Shown: one piece after another, positions 58,535-64,000 of the stretch | Layout: the number at the start of each line of letters is the position of its first letter | Numbering within the stretch: position 1 is the first letter of the stretch | From: JAGGAG01 sp031402225 | Lineage (GTDB): Bacteria; Gemmatimonadota; Gemmatimonadetes; Gemmatimonadales; GWC2-71-9 | Assembly (NCBI GenBank): GCA_031402225.1 | Contig: JANNSD010000152.1 | Location: forward strand, 18,203-82,202 | DNA: 64,000 nucleotides | Direction of reading: 5' to 3' | Notes under the pieces: model-generated | Told to the model about the DNA's origin: nothing | The model's database searches: none | The model's input: only the letters and a program-made list of their open reading frames with translations | Position numbers and translations under genes: made by a program

Positions 58535-59983
58535 ATGGCGGGACTTTTGTCCAGGGAACGAACCATTGCCGGCCCGGGATTCAACCGGTGGCTGGTGCCG
58601 CCGGCGGCCCTCGCCATTCACCTGTCCATTGGCATGGCATATGGGCTGAGCGTCTTCTGGAAACCGCTGACGCAAACGATCGGGATCACCCAGCCGGCTC
58701 AGGAAGACTGGAAGCTCAGCACGGTGGTCGTCACGTTCTCCATCGCCATCTTTTTTCTGGGCTCCTCGGCGGCAGTGTTCGGCCGCTGGCTCGAGCGCGT
58801 CGGTCCACGCAAGGCCGGCGTGGCAGCGGCCTGCTGCTGGGGCGGCGGTTTCCTGCTCGCGGCCATCGGGGCGCGATCGCACCAGATCTGGTTCATCTGG
58901 CTCGGGCTCGGCGTCATCGGCGGGTGCGGGCTCGGACTGGGCTACATCTCGCCGGTGTCCACCCTCATCAAGTGGTTTCCCGACCGCCGCGGACTGGCGA
59001 CCGGCATGGCGATCATGGGCTTCGGCGGCGGCGCCATGATCGGCGCCCCGCTCGGTGACCGCTTGATGCGCCACTTCGCCACCCCCACGTCAGTCGGCGT
59101 GTGGCAGACATTCGTGGTGCTGGGCATCGTGTACTTCATGGCGATGATGGCGGGTGCGTTCGGCTACCGCATTCCGCGCCCGGGCTGGACGCCGGCAGGC
59201 TGGACTCCCAAGCCGGAGGCGCGGTCGATGGTCACCGCGCACAACGTGCATGTGGACGTGGCGTGGAAGACACCGCAGTTCTGGGCGTTGTGGGGCGTGC
59301 TCTGTATGAACGTCAGCGCCGGTATCGGCGTCCTGTCGATGGCATCACCGCTCATTCAGGAAGTGTTCGGGGGCAAACTGATTGGCGTGCCGGCAGCACT
59401 GGCGCAGCTGACCGCCGAGCAGAAGCTCGATGTGGCAAGCATTGCGGCCGGCTTCACCGGCCTCCTCAGCCTGGCCAACATCATCGGCCGGCTGGGCTGG
59501 GCGTCGCTGTCCGATACCATCGGCCGGAAACGCACCTACATGATCTTCTTCGCGCTGGGCGCCGTCATGTACACCCTGGTGCCCACCGCGGGCCGGCTCG
59601 GCCTGCTGCCGGCGTTTGTCGGGATCTTCGTGGTCATCCTGACGATGTATGGCGGCGGATTCGCGACGATTCCCGCCTACCTCGCCGACATCTTCGGCAC
59701 CCAGTACGTGGGGGCGATCCATGGCCGCCTCCTGACCGCCTGGTCAGTGGCCGGCCTGCTTGGGCCATGGCTGGTAAACACCATCCGCCAGTTCCAGCTG
59801 GACCGGGGTGTAGCCCCGGCGGATGCCTACAACGTCACGATGTACATCCTAGCCGGCCTCCTCGTCATCGGGTTCTTCTGCAACTTGGCAGTCCGACCAG
59901 TCGACACCCGCTATTACCTCACGGACCAGAATTCGGGTGCTGGCCCGGCCAGCGGCGGCCTACCACCACGGAGCGCGTCATGA
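58535..59983 (+). CDS. OFA-family MFS transporter (oxalate/formate antiporter-like)
   Basis: A 482-aa transporter with twelve membrane segments. 'RWLVPPAALAIHLSIGMAYGLSVFWKPL' and 'GYISPVSTLIKWFPDRRGLATGMAIMGFGGGAMIGAPL' are OFA family signatures, and the insert with 'WKTPQFWALWGVLCMNVSAGIGVL' follows. OFA members exchange small carboxylates; the substrate here is not known. A 49-aa small subunit overlaps its stop (ATGA), and a porin gene follows. Confidence 0.9.
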   Translation: MAGLLSRERTIAGPGFNRWLVPPAALAIHLSIGMAYGLSVFWKPLTQTIGITQPAQEDWKLSTVVVTFSIAIFFLGSSAAVFGRWLERVGPRKAGVAAACCWGGGFLLAAIGARSHQIWFIWLGLGVIGGCGLGLGYISPVSTLIKWFPDRRGLATGMAIMGFGGGAMIGAPLGDRLMRHFATPTSVGVWQTFVVLGIVYFMAMMAGAFGYRIPRPGWTPAGWTPKPEARSMVTAHNVHVDVAWKTPQFWALWGVLCMNVSAGIGVLSMASPLIQEVFGGKLIGVPAALAQLTAEQKLDVASIAAGFTGLLSLANIIGRLGWASLSDTIGRKRTYMIFFALGAVMYTLVPTAGRLGLLPAFVGIFVVILTMYGGGFATIPAYLADIFGTQYVGAIHGRLLTAWSVAGLLGPWLVNTIRQFQLDRGVAPADAYNVTMYILAGLLVIGFFCNLAVRPVDTRYYLTDQNSGAGPASGGLPPRSAS

Positions 59984-60129
59984 CGGAGTCAAAGCCAGCG
60001 GGGGTTGATGGCCGTGCAACGGGTGGCACCGGCTGGATTGCGGTGGTGCTGGCCTGGGTCGCGGTAGGGCTACCGATGCTATGGGGGGTGTGGATGACAC
60101 TCAAGAAAGCGGCCCTGCTTTTCCGCTAA
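59980..60129 (+). CDS. MFS transporter small subunit
   Basis: A 49-aa protein with one membrane helix (GWIAVVLAWVAVGLPMLWGVWMT) and a short basic tail LKKAALLFR. Such peptides are found directly after OFA-family transporters and are thought to be a small subunit. The overlap with the transporter (ATGA) supports co-translation. Confidence 0.85.
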   Translation: MTESKPAGVDGRATGGTGWIAVVLAWVAVGLPMLWGVWMTLKKAALLFR

Positions 60130-60670
60130 CTCTTGGTGCCGCCAGAGCTTGTCGCAGGCGCCCAGAAGGCGCGGGGGCTTGACGCCACAGCGCTCTGTGC
60201 CATTTTGGAAGGCGGTAAGTCGCGTCGGTACAACGGCCCGGCTCGTTCCGGTCCGCAGCTTCAGCCAGTTGCTACGTCTAGTTCTTGACGCGTCGCGCAG
60301 GCCGTTACAGCTGCATAAACAATTGCAATGAAACAACTTGCACAATTATTGGCCGCTAGCTTTTGTGCAGCAGACGGGAGCCGGAACGCTGGAATGGAGT
60401 GTACCCCCAATCGTTTCTCAGGTTTCATCGCGGGCTGGCCAGCGTTCCCGCTTGCCGTTCCGGTTACGCTCAGGGTCTTCAGACGTTCCGGCATGGCGTC
60501 CTCTCATCAGGAGGTTGTCGCAGAGGTATTGACGTCAAGCAACTGAACAGCAAGGCAATGCGTCCCCGGCGCTGAAGTTGCCAAGGCGCGGTTGGGTGAC
60601 GAGGCAGGTGCATGTAAGTCAAGGGTAAAATTTCCCCGCATGATCACTTAACAGTGAGGGTAAGGAGTCT
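60130..60670. other. 540-bp intergenic region before the porin gene
   Basis: No convincing gene. It is richer in A+T than its surroundings and holds a perfect 10-bp inverted repeat (GGAACGCTGG 60383-60392 and CCAGCGTTCC 60439-60448) and four copies or partial copies of CGTTCCGG (60244, 60443, 60456, 60484). The porin leader lies at its right end with AAGGAG 7 nt before the ATG. A long 5' leader or a decayed insertion is possible. Confidence 0.45.
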
Positions 60671-61954
60671 ATGAAGCGTCTCGGATTGGTTCTGGCGGGA
60701 CTCGCGCTCGCGGGCGCGGTGAATACCGCCGACGCCCAGCTCACCATGCAGATGAGCAATGGCTGGAGCGCCACGTTTGCTGGTAACGTCAACGCGTTCT
60801 GGATTTACACTGCAACCTCGTCCCTGGACACCGACGGAAGCGGCGACTTCTCAGGGTCCGGCAAGACGAACGGCGTCGGCACCGGCCTGCTCCCGGCCTT
60901 CTTCACCTTTGAGGCGAAGGGCAAGGAAGGCAACACCGACCTCGGCGTTCACTTCGGGTTTGCTCCGCAGGTGTCCGCCGGTCGCAACGTCGCCTCCAGC
61001 TTCGGCACAGACGCCGCCGGCGCCCAGATCGATATGCGTCAGGTGTACCTGACCGTCGGTGGGGCGTGGGGCCAGATTCTCGCCGGTAAGGAACTCGGCG
61101 TCTTCCAGCGCCAGAACATCCTGAATGACATGACGCTGTTCGGCGCGGGCGTCAACACCGGCTTCCGTGGCACGGCCCTCGGCCGCATCGGCTATGGTTA
61201 CCTCTACACCGATTTCCGTGGCCAGTTCACGTACTCGTCACCGGCTGGCAAGGTGGCGCAGATCACGTTCGGTGTCTTCGAGCCGACCACCACGGGCGCG
61301 GGCGGCTTCGGCACCGTGTCAACGCCGTTCACCTACGGCGACCTTCCGCGCTTCGAGACGGAAATCACGTTCAAGCCGAAGATGAAGAACGCCAAGAACA
61401 CCGTTCTCGTCTGGGTTGACGGTATGTATGGCCATGTGCAGCAGTTCTCGAATGTTCCCGATGGAGTCGACAACCCGGGCATCAGCACCACGGGCCTCGC
61501 GGCGGGCGGCAAGTTCGACATCTCCGGGTTCTCGATCATGGCGTCAGGGTTCCTGGCCAGCGGCCTGGGCAGCCTGTTCCAGGGCGATGCCTTCATCGGC
61601 GGCAGCATCATTGGCGACGGCACCGATGCCTTCGGCAATGCCAAGAGCTCGCAGGGCTTCATCGTTCAGGCGATGTACACGCTCCCCAATGGCAAGGTCA
61701 GCTTCGGCGGCAGCTACGGGCAGAACACGCTCAAGCTGACGTCCGAGGAGCAGGACGACATCTTCGGCGGTGGTGGGCAGTTCGCCAGCCGGGGCGCCTG
61801 GGTGGGTCAGTTCACCTACTTCTGGACCAAGTCGCTTCGGTTCGTGGCGGAGTACACCAACTTCAACGCGAAGACGTACACTGGTACCGGCACCGACAGC
61901 GAGACCACTGGCAAGGGCAATCAGGGCGCGGTTGGCCTGATGCTGTTCTTCTAG
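60671..61954 (+). CDS. Outer-membrane porin
   Basis: A 427-aa beta-barrel with a cleavable signal (LAGLALAGAVNTADA) and repeated amphipathic strands ('GNVNAFWIYTATS', 'GQFTYSSPAGKVAQITFGVFE', 'KVSFGGSYGQNTLKL', 'SLRFVAEYTNFNAKTY') ending in the aromatic residue Phe ('AVGLMLFF'). It resembles general porins of about 400 aa. Encoded after the OFA transporter, it could be the outer-membrane entry for the same substrate. AAGGAG precedes the ATG; a strong terminator follows. Confidence 0.88.
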   Translation: MKRLGLVLAGLALAGAVNTADAQLTMQMSNGWSATFAGNVNAFWIYTATSSLDTDGSGDFSGSGKTNGVGTGLLPAFFTFEAKGKEGNTDLGVHFGFAPQVSAGRNVASSFGTDAAGAQIDMRQVYLTVGGAWGQILAGKELGVFQRQNILNDMTLFGAGVNTGFRGTALGRIGYGYLYTDFRGQFTYSSPAGKVAQITFGVFEPTTTGAGGFGTVSTPFTYGDLPRFETEITFKPKMKNAKNTVLVWVDGMYGHVQQFSNVPDGVDNPGISTTGLAAGGKFDISGFSIMASGFLASGLGSLFQGDAFIGGSIIGDGTDAFGNAKSSQGFIVQAMYTLPNGKVSFGGSYGQNTLKLTSEEQDDIFGGGGQFASRGAWVGQFTYFWTKSLRFVAEYTNFNAKTYTGTGTDSETTGKGNQGAVGLMLFF

Positions 61955-61975
61955 TTCCACGCTGGGCAGTATGCC

Positions 61976-62009
61976 AAAGGGCGACCCAACCGGGTCGCCC
62001 TTTGTGTTT
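61976..62009 (+). terminator. Rho-independent terminator after the porin gene
   Basis: AAAGGGCGACCC (61976-61987) pairs perfectly with GGGTCGCCCTTT (61992-62003) over a 4-nt loop AACC and is followed by GTGTTT. Confidence 0.85.
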
Positions 62010-62047
62010 GCCGCCTCGCCGCTAATGGCGGCGAGCCCCTCACACCC

Positions 62048-62494
62048 CTATTGCGACGATGATGGTGCCAGCGGGCCGCAGGCGGCCATGAACTTCTCCA
62101 AGTCGGCCCTGCCCGAGTCGCTCGGGGCCGCCAGCGTCTGCTGCGGCCCATTCACCAGGAAGTCCATCCGGAACGACTGCATGTTCAGGTTGAGCGGGCG
62201 GATGCCGTCGGCACCCTTTGGTCCGCGCTGGACGGTGAAGCGGTCGCCAGCGGCGTACTTTCGCGCGTCGCCCCGTATCGGAGCGCCCCGACGTTCGGCC
62301 TCGAGAAAGCCCTGGCCGGGGTTCTTCCGCAGCACCCTGTAGCCAAGTTCGGTGGACTGGTCGACCAGACAGCTGATGACGGCGGCGTTGCCCCCATCCG
62401 GCGGGATGATCTGGTCCATGGCCGGTATCGCTGTCGAACCGCACGCCGCGAGAGCGGCGACCGTCACCGCCGCGGTGAAGCCCGGGCGCTTCAC
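62048..62494 (-). CDS. Putative lipoprotein
   Basis: A 148-aa protein with lipobox ALAAC after a short signal, and no recognised domain. It has a segment 'CLVDQSTELGYRVLRKNPGQGFLEAER' that also occurs in modified form in the upstream gene product, so the two are probably related by duplication. GTG start overlaps the upstream stop (GTGA). Confidence 0.72.
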   Translation of the reverse strand: MKRPGFTAAVTVAALAACGSTAIPAMDQIIPPDGGNAAVISCLVDQSTELGYRVLRKNPGQGFLEAERRGAPIRGDARKYAAGDRFTVQRGPKGADGIRPLNLNMQSFRMDFLVNGPQQTLAAPSDSGRADLEKFMAACGPLAPSSSQ

Positions 62495-62946
62495 TTGGCG
62501 CCCGCGGCAGCGCTCTTATCGCACGCACCCAGGACCAGGGGCGCGACCGCGATGGCGGAAGCCCGGGGCGGATTCAGCGCCGTGTTTGGCCCGGCGGCGG
62601 TGCGGGTCTCGATGACGAAAAATGGGGTCACCGTGGCGTTGACGGTCCCGGCGGTGCCTGGCGCGGTGCCGAGCCTGAGTTGGTCACCCTGAAAGAATAC
62701 GTTCGGATTTCCGCTGCGGGCCTCCGCTCGCGATTCCACCATTCGCATGATCGCTTGCCCGTCGCCAGAGCCCGAATCAGCCCGGACCTGCCTGTAGCCG
62801 TTGGCCTCGGCGGCCCGGATGAGACACGCCAAGGCGTCGCTGGGCGACTTCTCCGGCACCACGCCGGTAACCTGACCGGTAAAGGACTGAACACAGCCGG
62901 CGGCGACCGCGAAAAGTCCGGCCACGAGGGGGATTCGTGCGCGCAT
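62491..62946 (-). CDS. Putative lipoprotein, paralogue of the next gene
   Basis: A 151-aa protein with lipobox VAAGC. 'CLIRAAEANGYRQVRADSGSGDGQAIMRMVESR' is similar to the Cys-Leu-...-Gly-Tyr-Arg-...-Glu-Ala-Glu-Arg segment of the downstream protein. Function unknown. GGAG is 8 nt before the ATG at 62946. Divergent from lipA. Confidence 0.72.
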   Translation of the reverse strand: MRARIPLVAGLFAVAAGCVQSFTGQVTGVVPEKSPSDALACLIRAAEANGYRQVRADSGSGDGQAIMRMVESRAEARSGNPNVFFQGDQLRLGTAPGTAGTVNATVTPFFVIETRTAAGPNTALNPPRASAIAVAPLVLGACDKSAAAGAK

Positions 62947-63067
62947 TTCCTGGGCTCCGTGAGGGTGAACGTGGCCCAATTTAACCCTCCTTCGCCGCCG
63001 TGGTGAACACCCCTTCGGGCCGTTATGTTTTGGGCGCTTGCAGATGCCTGTTGAAAGGGGATTTTTC

Positions 63068-64000
63068 GTGGGCTTGGCGTTGCCAATCGTGGAGCTGAAC
63101 CGCCGGCCCGCTGACCCGGCCGGACCTGTGCCGGTGCCCATCGCCACGGCCCGCAAGCCTGCGTGGCTCAAGGTCAGGGCGCCGGGCGGGCCCGGCTATG
63201 GCCAGGTGAAGGCGATGATGCGGGAGCTGGGTCTCAACACCGTGTGTGAAGAGGCGCGCTGCCCCAACATCGGCGAGTGCTGGGAGCACAAGGCGGCGAC
63301 GTTCATGATCCTGGGCGATGTCTGCACCAGGAATTGCACGTACTGCGCCGTGTCCCATGGTACGCCCCAGGCCTATGACCCCGTCGAACCAGTGCGGCTC
63401 GCCGAGGCGGTCGCCCGGATGGGACTGGAGCATGTGGTCATCACATCGGTCGACCGGGATGACCTGCCGAACGGCGGCGCCGAGGCCTTCGCGGCGTGCA
63501 TTACTGAAATCAGGTCCCGCCTGCCTGGCTCGTCGGTGGAAGTGCTCATTCCCGATTTTCGCGGTTCAGAGGCGGCGCTGGCCATCGTCATGGCCGCGAA
63601 GCCCGACATCCTCAACCACAACCTCGAGACGGCCGAGCGGCTCTATCGCCTGGCGCGGCCCGGCGGTCGCTACGACCGCGCGCTGCGGCTGCTGGCGCAT
63701 GCGCGACGGCTCTCACCCGACGGGCTCACCAAGTCCGGGATTATCCTGGGCATGGGCGAGGAATGGGACGAGGTCGTCGAGTGCATGCGCGACCTGCGGC
63801 GAAGCGACGTGAGCATCCTGACCCTCGGGCAGTACCTGCGCCCATCCGACGGGCACCTTCCCATCGTGCGCTACTACACGCCCGACGAGTTCGCCGAGTT
63901 GCGGGACATCGGCCTCCGCCTCGGGTTCGCGCATGTGCAGGCGAGTCCGCTGACGCGGTCGTCGTATCACGCGTGGGAGCAGATCGAGAAGGCGGCAGGA
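63068..64000 (+). CDS. lipA: Lipoyl synthase, partial (3' end outside the window)
   Basis: Radical SAM enzyme that inserts two sulfurs into octanoyl groups on carrier proteins such as GcvH. 311 residues are visible. The auxiliary cluster cysteines are 60, 65 and 71 (CEEARCPNIGEC), the radical SAM cysteines are 86, 90 and 93 (CTRNCTYC), and the C-terminal RSSY motif is already in view, so few residues are missing. GTG 63068 has AAGGGG 8 nt upstream. The genes for its likely substrate protein GcvH and for a ligase lie about 48-50 kb to the left. Confidence 0.94.
   Translation, partial: MGLALPIVELNRRPADPAGPVPVPIATARKPAWLKVRAPGGPGYGQVKAMMRELGLNTVCEEARCPNIGECWEHKAATFMILGDVCTRNCTYCAVSHGTPQAYDPVEPVRLAEAVARMGLEHVVITSVDRDDLPNGGAEAFAACITEIRSRLPGSSVEVLIPDFRGSEAALAIVMAAKPDILNHNLETAERLYRLARPGGRYDRALRLLAHARRLSPDGLTKSGIILGMGEEWDEVVECMRDLRRSDVSILTLGQYLRPSDGHLPIVRYYTPDEFAELRDIGLRLGFAHVQASPLTRSSYHAWEQIEKAAG

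Noticed and set aside
60130..60670. tRNA gene or integron attC site
   Set aside because: No cloverleaf or CCA end; the 10-bp inverted repeat lacks the core sites of attC.

Overview
High-GC bacterial chromosome, coding on both strands, with many ATGA/GTGA/TGATG gene overlaps. The cell is a diderm: there are a porin, an outer-membrane barrel, many lipoproteins, a PEP-CTERM protein and a Tat substrate. A Ser/Thr kinase fused to ten PD40 'SPDG' repeats, single-chain GcvP, a HerA-NurA-Mre11-Rad50 cluster, DUF1028, DUF4173, DUF1684 and DUF4331 proteins, and a leishmanolysin-like lipoprotein together suggest Gemmatimonadota or a close relative. That placement is inference; no rRNA marker is present. 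No tRNA, rRNA, CRISPR array, transposase or phage module was recognised.

Layout. 1-8.3 kb (minus): aminotransferase, small unknown protein, NurA, HerA, Mre11/SbcD, Rad50/SbcC (runs off the left edge). 8.4-16.4 kb: a DEAD-box-like protein that has lost its catalytic motifs but keeps a DbpA RNA-binding domain, HU, thymidine kinase, a four-helix-bundle (23S IVP family) gene between inverted octamer arrays, CoaE, GcvH, GcvP, and a lipoate ligase-like protein. 16.5-24 kb: an operon for a peptide ABC importer with RidA, PhzF-like and M55 D-aminopeptidase genes. 24-34.9 kb: MsrA, leishmanolysin-like lipoprotein, phosphoesterase, DUF4173 protein, HTH regulator operon, MscL, short TauE-like protein, PEP-CTERM protein, GT39-like protein. 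34.9-50.7 kb: cytochrome bd oxidase, kinase, Rieske oxygenase, GNAT, CGNR regulator, POT transporter, DUF1028, beta-barrel, C26 amidohydrolase, two glycosyltransferases. 50.7-58.5 kb: glycine oxidase, then an operon with a DUF4331 domain split over two exported proteins, TPR protein, DUF6702, ECF sigma/anti-sigma pair, DUF1684 and a TlpA-like protein. 58.5-64 kb: OFA-family MFS transporter with its 49-aa small subunit, porin, two lipoproteins, and lipoyl synthase (runs off the right edge).

Connections. GcvH, GcvP, the ligase-like protein and LipA make and use the lipoylated H-protein. The peptide operon looks built for importing and trimming D-amino-acid peptides. The ECF sigma/anti-sigma pair probably controls its flanking envelope genes.

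The most unusual signal is a family of short tandem arrays (units of 7, 8 or 21 bp) at gene 3' ends. Four of the five loci are inverted pairs, so they would fold as hairpins; one pair encloses the four-helix-bundle gene. The arrays can supply the stop codon of the upstream gene and sometimes lie directly at the next start. They look like one element family, possibly mobile, with the four-helix protein as its candidate partner.
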